Shown here piece by piece: positions 16,943-24,972 of a stretch of DNA of 47,726 nt (its first letter is position 1; each line of letters opens with the position of its first letter). The notes under the pieces were generated by a model that did not search any database, was not told the origin of the DNA, and worked only from the letters and a program-made list of their open reading frames with translations. Source of the stretch: Sphingobacterium sp. UBA4616 (GTDB lineage: Bacteria > Bacteroidota > Bacteroidia > Sphingobacteriales > Sphingobacteriaceae); NCBI GenBank assembly GCA_002386525.1, contig DGIS01000030.1, positions 64,376 through 112,101 on the forward strand. Reading direction: 5' to 3'. The position numbers and the translations under genes are program-made.

Positions 16943-18139
16943 ATGATACAAGAAAAATCGAGTAGACCTATCTTTTCTATTTTATTTGCCGTAAGCATGG
17001 TGCACCTTTTGAATGACATGATTCAGGGAGTGATACCAGCGACATATCCCTTGCTCAAAGAAGAACATCATCTGAGCTTTTCGCAGGTTGGAATGATCAC
17101 AATGGTTTATCAGATAGCAGCATCAATATTCCAGCCTGTTGTGGGCTCATTTACAGACAAACATCCTGTTCCATATTCGCAGATTATCGGAATGTCTTTT
17201 TCTCTCCTTGGTATGCTTTTATTTTCAAAAGCAAACAGTTATGAATGGATCTTATGTTCAGTCTTTCTCGTTGGGGTTGGATCTTCAATTTTTCATCCCG
17301 AATCGTCTCGCGTCGCTTACATGGCGTCAGGTGGAAGAAGGAGTATGGCACAATCTATTTTTCAGATCGGCGGAAATGCGGGGACAGCTATGGCCCCAAT
17401 TATTGTCGCTTTTTTGATTTTACCGAGAGGGCAGCAGGCAATCGCATGGATGTGCCTATTCACAATCATTGGCCAATTTATATCTTATTATATCGGAAGT
17501 TGGTATAAAGAAAGGCTTCGAAATACAGCTAAATCTACCAAGCGAGCGATACGCGTGCCAGATTTACCCAATGGGCGGATCGTCATGACTGTGATTATCC
17601 TCCTATTGTTGATCGTATCAAAATATTTCTATATCGCCAGTATCACAAATTACTTTCAGTTTTATACCATTAAAAAATTTGGGATTAGTGAAGTAGAAGC
17701 CCAGGTTTATCTCTTTTATTTTCTTATTGCAGTTGCTGTCGGAACCCTATTAGGAGGAGCATTCGGCGATCGATTTGGCCGAAAATATGTTATCTGGTTT
17801 TCTGTATTGGGCGTTGCACCATTTGCATTGGCTTTACCCTATGTAGGACTTACCATGACGGGGATATTGATCGTCATGATCGGATTAATTTTATCATCAG
17901 CTTTTCCAGCGATTATTGTTTATGCACAGGAGCTATTGCCGAAAAAACTAGGCATGGTTTCCGGTTTATTTTACGGCTTTGCATTTGGAATGGGCGGAAT
18001 AGGATCAGCTGTGCTAGGCTGGCAGGCAGATCACACTTCTATCGAGTTTATTTATCACTTATGTTCTTATCTTCCTTTGATCGGTATTGTAGCTTATTTT
18101 CTTCCCGATCTACAAAAAACGCAATACAAAGAGATTTAA
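16943..18139 (+). CDS. MFS exporter, fosmidomycin resistance (Fsr) type
   Basis: A 398-residue major facilitator superfamily protein with about 12 transmembrane helices. The N-terminal HLLNDMIQGVIPATYPLLKEE, then FTDKHPVPY and GVGSSIFHPESSRVAY match the Fsr/YfnC-like family, which exports fosmidomycin or related compounds. The second half contains the MFS motif GGAFGDRFGRK. The ATG at 16943 is preferred over an upstream TTG at 16931. The gene starts only 11 bases after the T-rich end of a terminator, so it needs readthrough or an unseen promoter. The substrate is not known. Confidence 0.85.
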   Translation: MIQEKSSRPIFSILFAVSMVHLLNDMIQGVIPATYPLLKEEHHLSFSQVGMITMVYQIAASIFQPVVGSFTDKHPVPYSQIIGMSFSLLGMLLFSKANSYEWILCSVFLVGVGSSIFHPESSRVAYMASGGRRSMAQSIFQIGGNAGTAMAPIIVAFLILPRGQQAIAWMCLFTIIGQFISYYIGSWYKERLRNTAKSTKRAIRVPDLPNGRIVMTVIILLLLIVSKYFYIASITNYFQFYTIKKFGISEVEAQVYLFYFLIAVAVGTLLGGAFGDRFGRKYVIWFSVLGVAPFALALPYVGLTMTGILIVMIGLILSSAFPAIIVYAQELLPKKLGMVSGLFYGFAFGMGGIGSAVLGWQADHTSIEFIYHLCSYLPLIGIVAYFLPDLQKTQYKEI

Positions 18140-18175
18140 ACTTGAAAATAAACAATAGCAATTGTGTCGTCTGTT

Positions 18176-18221
18176 AAAAATAGCGAGCGAATATCCAGTA
18201 CGATATCCGCTGGCTATTTTT
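18176..18221. terminator. Bidirectional terminator between convergent genes
   Basis: AAAAATAGC (18176-18184) pairs with GCTATTTTT (18213-18221); the inner arms (AGCG, ATATC with GATAT, CGCT) continue the stem with two mismatches. A- and T-runs at both ends suit both strands. The SGNH hydrolase stop codon lies at its edge. Confidence 0.85.
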
Positions 18222-18981
18222 ATTTAATGCATTCCATCCATGCGGATGCCATCATCTGTGCCCCAGCAAGTGTGGGGTGAACTCCATCTGCCGCCCAGTA
18301 GGCACCAGGAGCACTCTTTTGAGCATTATCAAATATTTTTTGATAGGGAATTAAGATTCCCCCAAATTCTTTTGCTATTTCACGGGCAGATTCTTGATAA
18401 GCCAAGAACTTTGGATACCAAGCATCAGTAATATGGCCCACCCCTTTGACCGCAAAGGGTTCTCCAATGATCAGTTTGACATTGGGAAGCTTTTGTAGCG
18501 TCTCCTGCAATAACTGTTGATATTGGGATTTATATTCATCAACTGTAGTTTGTGCGCCCCGATCAATCGTGCGCCAAAAGTCGTTTACACCAATCAAAAT
18601 GCTTAATACTGTTGGTTTAATGGCTAATGTATCTTCCTGCCAACGCTTCTGTAGATCCGGTACACGGTTGCCACTGATACCTGTATTATAGACCTTGAGT
18701 TTCTTTGCTGGATATTTATTTAAAAGTTGACTAGCGGCCAATAAAGCGTAACCGTGACCCAGCGCACCAGTGTCATTGGCATTTCTGTTATTCCTATCCC
18801 GACCCACATCTGTAATGGAGTCGCCCTGGAATAAAATAATGTCGTCGTTATTTAAACTTATTTTTGAGGCACTGGATGTTGATTCATGGGCGAAAACTTC
18901 GTTTCCTAGTAAACTGGCGCCACTCAAAAGACCGGTGCCAATGATACTTTTCTTGATAAATGATCTGCGGTTCGTATTCAT
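18220..18981 (-). CDS. Tat-exported SGNH/GDSL hydrolase
   Basis: A 253-residue esterase/lipase-type hydrolase. The N-terminus NRRSFIKKSIIGTGLLSGA is a twin-arginine signal (RRxFxKK), so the enzyme should be exported folded through the Tat system (tatA is at 6999-7196). The four SGNH blocks are present: Ser55 in FQGDSITD, Gly in NTGISGNR, Asn133 in IGVNDFW, and Asp232 with His235 in ADGVHPT. The natural substrate could be an acetylated polysaccharide, but that is inferred. It ends at a bidirectional terminator facing the MFS gene. Confidence 0.9.
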   Translation of the reverse strand: MNTNRRSFIKKSIIGTGLLSGASLLGNEVFAHESTSSASKISLNNDDIILFQGDSITDVGRDRNNRNANDTGALGHGYALLAASQLLNKYPAKKLKVYNTGISGNRVPDLQKRWQEDTLAIKPTVLSILIGVNDFWRTIDRGAQTTVDEYKSQYQQLLQETLQKLPNVKLIIGEPFAVKGVGHITDAWYPKFLAYQESAREIAKEFGGILIPYQKIFDNAQKSAPGAYWAADGVHPTLAGAQMMASAWMECIK

Positions 18982-19033
18982 TATTAGGTTCTTGTTTATT
19001 ATGAGGATTTATTATGTTTAAAGTTACATACTT

Positions 19034-20221
19034 TTAAGCATACTTTTCCAAACCTTTTATAAGGATATTACACGCTTTTTCGATTTCAAGTTCTGTAATC
19101 GTCAATGGCGGAGCTACACGCAAGGCTGTTTCACAATGCAGATACCAATCAATCATTACCCCATTCTCAGCACAGTACCTGCTCACATTGTAAACCTGAT
19201 CAAAAGAGTGCAATTGAAGACACATCATAAGACCTAATCCGCGAATTTCTTTGATCGCAGGATGTTTGAGCTTTTCTTTGAATAAAAGAGCTTTTCTTTC
19301 TACCTGCTCAACTAAATTTTCTGTTTTGATGACTGCTAACGAAGCGCGAGCTGCTGCACAACTCACAGGATGGCCACCAAAAGTCGTGATGTGCCCAAGC
19401 ATAGGATTATCTTTAATAACATCCATAACTTCCTTTGCTGCAACAAAAGCCCCTAAAGGCATACCGCCGCCTATACCTTTGGCGAGCATCAAGATATCGG
19501 GAACAATACCAAAATGTTCAAAAGCGAAAAGACGGCCTGTCCGGCCGAAGCCAGTTTGGATCTCATCAAAGATGAGTAAGGTACCAGTTTCATCACAGCG
19601 TCTTCTGACGGCTTGCATGTAAGCGATGTCTGGCACCCGAACACCAGCTTCCCCCTGAATAGCTTCGAGTATAACTGCAGCTGTTTGTTCGGTAATCTTT
19701 GTTAGGTCTTCCAGCTCATTAAACTCGATAAAATCTATTTCGGGTAGGAGAGGAGCATACGCTTTACGATACTCGTCGTTTCCGATGAGACTGAGTGCAC
19801 CCTGTGTGCTGCCATGATAGGCTTTTTTTGCAGCTATAATCTGCCTACGGCCAGTATATTTCTTTGCTATTTTCATGGAACCCTCTACCGCTTCAGTTCC
19901 GCTGTTAGTGAAGTAAACAGATTGAAAATGAGCAGGCAGCTCTGCGAGTAATTCTGTTGCAAACTGCACTTGAGGAACCTGCACAAATTCACCATAAACG
20001 GTGACATGTAAGTATTTATCCAATTGTGATTTTATGGCCTCCAACACTTTTGGATGACGATGGCCTATATTGCTGACATTAAACCCGGAGACTAAATCCA
20101 TATATTCTTCTCCATTGGGGCCATAAAGGTAAACACCTTCAGCCTTTACCACTTCAACCAATCTAGGGGAGCTAGATGTTTGAGCAGTATTCATTAAAAA
20201 TAATTCTCTGTTGCTTAACAT
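19034..20221 (-). CDS. Class III aminotransferase (acetylornithine/ornithine type)
   Basis: PLP-dependent aminotransferase, 395 residues. The motifs are GHRHPKV, TNSGTEAVEGSMKIAKKYTGR, LIFDEIQTGFGRTG and the PLP lysine Lys248 in LMLAKGIGGGMPLGAF. The start ATG at 20221 (MLSNRELFLMNTAQ) matches the N-terminus of related Bacteroidota proteins as I remember them; a second ATG at 20194 is possible. Upstream frame is open to about 20371, but it runs through a terminator hairpin and is not part of the gene. No arginine genes are adjacent, so the substrate is uncertain (acetylornithine, ornithine or another omega-amino acid). Confidence 0.85.
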   Translation of the reverse strand: MLSNRELFLMNTAQTSSSPRLVEVVKAEGVYLYGPNGEEYMDLVSGFNVSNIGHRHPKVLEAIKSQLDKYLHVTVYGEFVQVPQVQFATELLAELPAHFQSVYFTNSGTEAVEGSMKIAKKYTGRRQIIAAKKAYHGSTQGALSLIGNDEYRKAYAPLLPEIDFIEFNELEDLTKITEQTAAVILEAIQGEAGVRVPDIAYMQAVRRRCDETGTLLIFDEIQTGFGRTGRLFAFEHFGIVPDILMLAKGIGGGMPLGAFVAAKEVMDVIKDNPMLGHITTFGGHPVSCAAARASLAVIKTENLVEQVERKALLFKEKLKHPAIKEIRGLGLMMCLQLHSFDQVYNVSRYCAENGVMIDWYLHCETALRVAPPLTITELEIEKACNILIKGLEKYA

Positions 20222-20239
20222 GATATTACAAATGTCCGA

Positions 20240-20270
20240 AAATAAAAAAGAAGTCTTTAAGACTTCTTTT
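20240..20270 (-). terminator. Terminator of the sigma/anti-sigma operon
   Basis: AAAAGAAGTCTT and AAGACTTCTTTT form a near-perfect hairpin (20246-20270); the minus strand continues into a T-run. Confidence 0.85.
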
Positions 20271-20282
20271 CTATTTTTAAGA

Positions 20283-20702
20283 TTATTTTCTTCTATTCTG
20301 CAGGGATTTGTAAAGATGTTCCCTAAATTCTTGCTCAACTTCGAAAAATTGCGATGCTCGCGCGTTGCCAATCACTTTGGCAAATTTAGCCCGGTATTCC
20401 TTTTTGATCTCCACTTCTTTCGCATCGTACTGTAATATATCTCTCGAACCATTTCTAAAGCTGTTTTTAGGAGCACCATTTAACTTTTCTTTTCTGATAT
20501 CCCAAAGTGTTTGACTATACTCATTATAGAGTGGGAAGAATTGCTGAGCCTCTCTTGGCGTCAAATCTAGTTCTTTAGTAATGTAAGCTATTTTTTCATT
20601 TTCTATAGCTTGAAATCGATTTTTGTCTTGTGCAAAGCTCAAGGCAATAGAAAATATACTAAAGAACAATGTTATCCATATGTATTTTTTCTTGAACATC
20701 AT
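20283..20702 (-). CDS. Small periplasmic Spy/CpxP-like protein
   Basis: A 139-residue exported protein with a hydrophobic signal (about residues 5-24, ending LSFAQ). The mature part is helical and highly charged; LDLTPREAQQFFPLYNEY resembles the LTPxQ motif of Spy/CpxP-type periplasmic chaperones and sensors that often follow sigma/anti-sigma pairs in Bacteroidota. Its start overlaps the anti-sigma stop (TAATG), so translation is probably coupled. A second ATG follows immediately at 20699. The chaperone role is an inference. Confidence 0.65.
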   Translation of the reverse strand: MMFKKKYIWITLFFSIFSIALSFAQDKNRFQAIENEKIAYITKELDLTPREAQQFFPLYNEYSQTLWDIRKEKLNGAPKNSFRNGSRDILQYDAKEVEIKKEYRAKFAKVIGNARASQFFEVEQEFREHLYKSLQNRRK

Positions 20703-21655
20703 TATAAGGTATAATTTAGATAATCTTCTATTTCTTGTTTAGATAAATTGCTGCCAAATCCCTTAGTAGGGAGATTAGCTTCATCAGTATATTGGGACAT
20801 ATATATCATATCATCACCAGACGCTGACGCTGCAAGGTAATTGATGATTTCTTGCTTAGGAATTTCAGATAAATGCTGGCTCAGTTGCTCCTCTGTGATC
20901 CCATCCGCAGCAACAGCATCTTGTTGTAGATATTGATAGCCCCAGTACCCCCCGATACTCAACATGGCCGCAAAAGATGCAGCGACAGCGTAACGAGCAT
21001 ACCATTTTTTTGGTTTGCCTATGCGATGGATAGGTGTAACATCTTCTTCAACCTCCTGTACAGCGTTAATAATTCTATCTGACAGATTCTCAAAATAATG
21101 TTGGGGTACATTAAAATTGGTAGTACCAACAGTTTCTTTTAATTTTTCTTCAGCAATACGCGATAAAATAGTCAATTCTAAGCTTTTCTCATAGTCAACT
21201 GGCGTCAAAAATCCATCTGTAAGAACTGTATCCTTCAATTCGAGTTCAGCTATACGTGAAAAAATAGAATTTTCAAGGACGTGGTCGTAATCATGTGGCA
21301 GTGTAAAACCATCAGATGAAACTTTTTCTTTTAATGCGTCTTCTGAAATTTGGCTGAGAATAGATCCTGAAAGCTCAGAACTATAATTTTCAGGAATTTC
21401 GAAACCGTCCACAATGACTTGACTTTTTAAATTATCTTCCGCGATTTTACACACAATGACATCATAGAGATTGTCAAAATACCCTTCTGGAACCTCAAAG
21501 ACGGTGTCTTTGCTTTCAACCAATTTGACTTGCGTAATTATTTTTGATTCTAGATCATTGAAATAATTTTCCGGTAAGTCAAATGGATTTTTACGCAACG
21601 ATGCTGGAAGATTGTTAGGCTCCAGCCCATCATGATATGTGCCATTTTCCTTCAT
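20702..21655 (-). CDS. Probable anti-sigma factor with six cytoplasmic repeats
   Basis: A 317-residue protein with one transmembrane helix (about 210-232). The N-terminal part (residues 25-200) consists of six repeats with the core FxxPxxY, beginning at F25, F53, F85, F117, F149 and F181: one step of 28 residues, then four of exactly 32. Each unit continues with a hydrophobic helix (pattern L..SI..RIAE..LK). The C-terminal part should be periplasmic. Position between an ECF sigma gene and a Spy-like gene makes a membrane anti-sigma factor likely, although no zinc-binding anti-sigma motif is visible. The sigma gene is 33 bases upstream. Confidence 0.65.
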   Translation of the reverse strand: MKENGTYHDGLEPNNLPASLRKNPFDLPENYFNDLESKIITQVKLVESKDTVFEVPEGYFDNLYDVIVCKIAEDNLKSQVIVDGFEIPENYSSELSGSILSQISEDALKEKVSSDGFTLPHDYDHVLENSIFSRIAELELKDTVLTDGFLTPVDYEKSLELTILSRIAEEKLKETVGTTNFNVPQHYFENLSDRIINAVQEVEEDVTPIHRIGKPKKWYARYAVAASFAAMLSIGGYWGYQYLQQDAVAADGITEEQLSQHLSEIPKQEIINYLAASASGDDMIYMSQYTDEANLPTKGFGSNLSKQEIEDYLNYTL

Positions 21656-21688
21656 AGTATCTGTTAGAGCCTAATTTAGCCAAAAGGT

Positions 21689-22234
21689 TTAATCATTGTT
21701 GTTAAAAAAAGCCTCAATTTTTTTGACGGCTAAATGATATGAAGCTTTAAGCGCCCCAACACTCGTTCCGAGCACTTCTGAAATCTCGTCATATTTCATG
21801 TCTTCAAAATATTTCATATTGAAAACCAATTTCTGTTTCTCGGGCAAGGTCAACAGTGCCTGTTGTAATTTCATTTGAGCCTTGTCGCCGCTAAAGTAAT
21901 TGCCATCAGCAAGTGTTTCTGCCAAATAAGCAGTCGTGTCGTCATCCAACGACACGTTCTGCTTTTGTTTTTTCTTATTTAAGAAGGTGATACATTCATT
22001 TGTTGCAATGCGATAAAGCCAAGTATATAGTTGCGAGTCTTCTCGGAAGTTTCCAAGATTCTTCCATACTTTCACAAAGATATCCTGCACAACATCGTCC
22101 GCATCGTCATGATCGATGACCATTCTTCGCACATGCCAATAAATCTTCTGTTGATATTTCTTCAACAATAAACGGAAAGCTTCTTCTCGCGTACTCTCTT
22201 CAGCGAACTTTGCTATAATTAAAGCGTCATCCAT
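21689..22234 (-). CDS. ECF RNA polymerase sigma factor
   Basis: A 181-residue sigma-70 family protein. Region 2 (about 20-85) has DHDDADDVVQDIFVKVWKNL and the DNA-melting/-10 recognition part LYTWLYRIATNECITFL; region 4 (about 125-175) has LPEKQKLVFNMKYFEDMKYDEI and the helix-turn-helix EVLGTSVGALKASYHLAVKK. There is no region 3, as in ECF sigmas. It probably controls envelope functions, given its downstream anti-sigma-like and Spy-like genes. It starts 21 bases after the transketolase C-subunit gene with no terminator between, so it may be partly cotranscribed with that gene. Confidence 0.92.
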   Translation of the reverse strand: MDDALIIAKFAEESTREEAFRLLLKKYQQKIYWHVRRMVIDHDDADDVVQDIFVKVWKNLGNFREDSQLYTWLYRIATNECITFLNKKKQKQNVSLDDDTTAYLAETLADGNYFSGDKAQMKLQQALLTLPEKQKLVFNMKYFEDMKYDEISEVLGTSVGALKASYHLAVKKIEAFFNNND

Positions 22235-22255
22235 ATATTGACCTGCGTAGTATTG

Positions 22256-23209
22256 TTATTTTCTTTTGATTACTTTTTGAGCCGCTGCAACAATAGCTGC
22301 TGCATTCAAACCGTATTTCTCCATCAACTGAGCAGGAGTACCTGATTCCCCAAAACTATCATTGACAGCAACATACTCTTGCGGAGTAGGTAACTCTCTT
22401 GTTAGTACCTGAGCCACGCTATCACCTAAACCACCAAGACGATTATGCTCTTCTGCCGTTACTACACATTTCGTTTTGGCAACAGATTTCAAAATAGCCT
22501 CCTCATCCAAAGGTTTGATTGTATGGATATTGATAATCTCGGCGTTAATACCTAATTCTGCCAATTTTTCCCCAGCTTGTATAGCTTCCCACACTAAGTG
22601 ACCCGTAGCAATAATGGAAACATCTGTTCCTTCATTTAATAACACCGCCTTACCAATAACAAATTCTTGATCAGCAGGGGTAAAGTTAGGAACAACAGGA
22701 CGGCCGAAACGCAAATAAACTGGACCTTCATATTTAGCTACTGCAATAGTAGCCGCTTTTGTTTGATTAAAATCGCAAGGATTGATCACCGTCATTCCTG
22801 GTAGCATTTTCATCAAACCAATATCTTCTAAGATTTGGTGAGTTGCACCATCTTCACCCAATGTCAAACCCGCGTGCGATGCAGCAATTTTTACATTTTT
22901 GTCAGAGTATGCAATCGATTGGCGAATTTGATCGTAAACACGGCCAGTAGAGAAATTCGCGAACGTACCCGTGAATGGGATTTTACCGCCGATAGTCAAC
23001 CCGGCTGCAATACCCATCATATTTGCTTCTGCAATACCGATTTGGAAAAAGCGCTCTGGAAACTCTTTAATAAAATCGTTCATTTTTAACGAACCGATCA
23101 AATCAGCACATAATGCAACCACATTTTCATTTTGCTTTCCCGCTTCCAATAAGCCCGCTCCGAATCCTGAACGTGTATCTTTTGACTCTGTATAAGTATA
23201 TTTTTTCAT
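22256..23209 (-). CDS. Transketolase, C-terminal subunit
   Basis: A 317-residue protein corresponding to the pyrimidine-binding and C-terminal domains of transketolase. The key motifs are FIKEFPERFFQIGIAEANMMGIAAGL (catalytic Glu in GIAEANM), ASHAGLTLGEDGATHQ and VYLRFGRP. It works with the separate N-terminal subunit, encoded just upstream with one base between stop and start, to move two-carbon units in the pentose phosphate pathway. Split transketolases are common in Bacteroidota and archaea; this is not a frameshift. Confidence 0.94.
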   Translation of the reverse strand: MKKYTYTESKDTRSGFGAGLLEAGKQNENVVALCADLIGSLKMNDFIKEFPERFFQIGIAEANMMGIAAGLTIGGKIPFTGTFANFSTGRVYDQIRQSIAYSDKNVKIAASHAGLTLGEDGATHQILEDIGLMKMLPGMTVINPCDFNQTKAATIAVAKYEGPVYLRFGRPVVPNFTPADQEFVIGKAVLLNEGTDVSIIATGHLVWEAIQAGEKLAELGINAEIINIHTIKPLDEEAILKSVAKTKCVVTAEEHNRLGGLGDSVAQVLTRELPTPQEYVAVNDSFGESGTPAQLMEKYGLNAAAIVAAAQKVIKRK

Positions 23210-23210
23210 T

Positions 23211-24059
23211 CTAGTAATCTCCTAAAGTTTCTGTAAGCTGATTCAACGCCGACGCCAATTGTTCGTCACTTGGAGCAACACCATGCCATTTGTGAGAGCC
23301 CATCATAAAATTAACACCACTGCCCATTTCGGTATGCATTAGGATGATGACAGGTTTACCCTTTCCTGTACGTGACTTGGCTTCTGCCAAACCAGCTACC
23401 ACAGCGTTCATATCATTGCCTTTCGCAATTTCCATCACATCCCAGCCGAACGCTTCCCATTTTGCACGAAGATCACCAAGAGATAATACTTGATCCGTAG
23501 ATCCGTCAATTTGCGCTTTGTTGTAGTCAACAGTAGCGATCAGATTGTCTATTTTGTTGTGTGGTGCATACATTGCAGCTTCCCAAACTTGGCCCTCCTG
23601 CAATTCACCATCACCCATTAATACATAAACTAGATTATTGTCTTTATTCAATTTTTTTGCCTGTGCGGCACCAATTGCAACAGATAATCCTTGGCCTAAA
23701 GATCCCGAAGCAATACGAATGCCCGGAAGGCCCTCGTGTGTTGTAGGGTGACCCTGAAGTCTGGAATTGATTTTTCTGAACGTTGCTAATTCGCTCACTT
23801 CAAAATATCCCGCATGTGCCAATGTACTATAAAATACAGGAGAGATGTGTCCATTTGACAGGAAGAATAGATCTTCTCCTTTTCCATCCATGTCAAAGGA
23901 AGGATTGCGTTTCATTGCATTGAAATAAAGCGCCACAAAGTAATCTGTACAACCTAACGAACCACCTGGGTGTCCTGATTGACAAGCGTGTACCATACGT
24001 ACGATATCACGTCTTACCTGTGATGCAATTTGTTCTAGTTTGATAATATCTGCACTCAT
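23211..24059 (-). CDS. Transketolase, N-terminal (TPP-binding) subunit
   Basis: A 282-residue subunit carrying the thiamine diphosphate domain. Motifs are CQSGHPGGSLGCTDYF, RLQGHPTTHEGLPGI, SGSLGQGLSVAIGAA and the TPP/Mg motif GDGELQEGQVWEA ending near ATVDYNKAQIDG. I chose ATG 24059 (MSADIIKLEQIA); a GTG at 24077 in frame would add six residues. It is paired with the C-terminal subunit gene one base downstream. Confidence 0.94.
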   Translation of the reverse strand: MSADIIKLEQIASQVRRDIVRMVHACQSGHPGGSLGCTDYFVALYFNAMKRNPSFDMDGKGEDLFFLSNGHISPVFYSTLAHAGYFEVSELATFRKINSRLQGHPTTHEGLPGIRIASGSLGQGLSVAIGAAQAKKLNKDNNLVYVLMGDGELQEGQVWEAAMYAPHNKIDNLIATVDYNKAQIDGSTDQVLSLGDLRAKWEAFGWDVMEIAKGNDMNAVVAGLAEAKSRTGKGKPVIILMHTEMGSGVNFMMGSHKWHGVAPSDEQLASALNQLTETLGDY

Positions 24060-24142
24060 TTTTTTTGTTGGTTTCACAATTGGTCGTAAAGTTAACTATT
24101 TTTAAGCTAGATGCTTGTTAAAAAATGAATTTATATTGACTT

Positions 24143-24283
24143 ATGCCCGAATATCAAGCCGCTTCAGAAGAAGGTTCGCAGGATAGCAATCAAAAAATGC
24201 TAGTGAAGCCGAGGAGTTTTGCCTACCTGACTAGTACTTTGATACGCTGGATATTTTCAGACCTTTTACATTACCGGACATAA
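24143..24283 (+). CDS. Doubtful 46-codon open frame
   Basis: The stretch between the transketolase and nfu genes holds an open frame of 46 codons with ordinary amino-acid composition (begins MPEYQAASEEGSQDSN). It ends inside the A-run of the nfu terminator. I recognise no family; it may be a small gene, a remnant or chance. Confidence 0.25.
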   Translation: MPEYQAASEEGSQDSNQKMLVKPRSFAYLTSTLIRWIFSDLLHYRT

Positions 24284-24322
24284 AAAAAGGATTCAGCACT
24301 ACTAATTGCCGAATCCTTTTTT
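24282..24322 (-). terminator. Terminator after the nfu gene
   Basis: Minus-strand GGATTCGGC pairs with GCTGAATCC (one G-U pair) and is flanked by A- and T-runs of six to seven bases. Confidence 0.9.
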
Positions 24323-24343
24323 ATTATAAATGTGAAGCTGAGA

Positions 24344-24898
24344 TTACATGGCTTCAGCAACAACTTCAGTCACTTCCGGGACCATGCGCTTCAACAATCC
24401 TTCAATGCCTGCTTTTAAAGTAATTGTCGATGATGGACAACCACTACAAGAGCCCTTTAGTTCAACCGTTACCACACCTTCATTAAATGATTTATAATGT
24501 ATGGCACCCCCATCCTGTTCAACAGCAGGTCGTACATAATCGTGTAAAACTTGTTGTATCTTAACTTCAGTTTCGGTGCCCTCAAAATTCACTTCTGTGT
24601 CGTGGTGTACCGTTTTTACAGCAAGTTCAGACTCTACAGCCCCTTTTACAAAATCTTTCAACAAAGCTTCGATGTCTTCCCATTCCGCATCTTCCGTTTT
24701 GGTGATAGTTACGAAGTTACTCGCGAAAAATACACCATTTACAAAATTAAATTTGAACAATTCAAGTGCAAACGGTGAATCTTGTGCTGCTTCTTTATTT
24801 GGAAAATCCACACTACCGTTGATCAATAACTTATTGACCAAGAATTTCATGGTAGAAGGGTTGGGTGTAGATTCTGTATATACGTTAATCGTAGCCAT
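24344..24898 (-). CDS. Nfu-type iron-sulfur cluster scaffold/carrier
   Basis: A 184-residue protein with two domains: Nfu N-terminal (residues 1-90, opening with ESTPNPSTMKFLVN) and NifU C-terminal (about 110-180). The cluster-binding CxxC is Cys151/Cys154 in LKGSCSGCPSSTITLK. It should receive and deliver [4Fe-4S] clusters to target proteins in the cytoplasm. It is a single-gene unit: a -7 element (TATATTTG) lies 26 bases upstream and a terminator downstream. Confidence 0.93.
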   Translation of the reverse strand: MATINVYTESTPNPSTMKFLVNKLLINGSVDFPNKEAAQDSPFALELFKFNFVNGVFFASNFVTITKTEDAEWEDIEALLKDFVKGAVESELAVKTVHHDTEVNFEGTETEVKIQQVLHDYVRPAVEQDGGAIHYKSFNEGVVTVELKGSCSGCPSSTITLKAGIEGLLKRMVPEVTEVVAEAM

Positions 24899-24923
24899 GT
24901 ATTATCTATTTTTTTATTCCAAG

Positions 24924-24931
24924 CAAATATA
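24924..24931 (-). promoter_or_regulatory. -7 element of the nfu promoter
   Basis: TATATTTG on the minus strand is an exact TAnnTTTG match, 26 bases before the ATG. No clear TTG at -33. Confidence 0.5.
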
Positions 24932-24972
24932 TATCAAAAGGAGCTTTATTAAGGTCATTTATAAGTAAAAGC

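Noticed and set aside
20222..20371. Upstream extension of the aminotransferase reading frame by 50 codons
   Set aside because: It passes through the terminator of the sigma operon and overlaps the Spy-like gene; the ATG at 20221 gives a family-like N-terminus.
22256..24059. Transketolase interrupted by a frameshift
   Set aside because: The two halves end and begin at natural domain borders with proper stop and start codons; split transketolases are a known arrangement.
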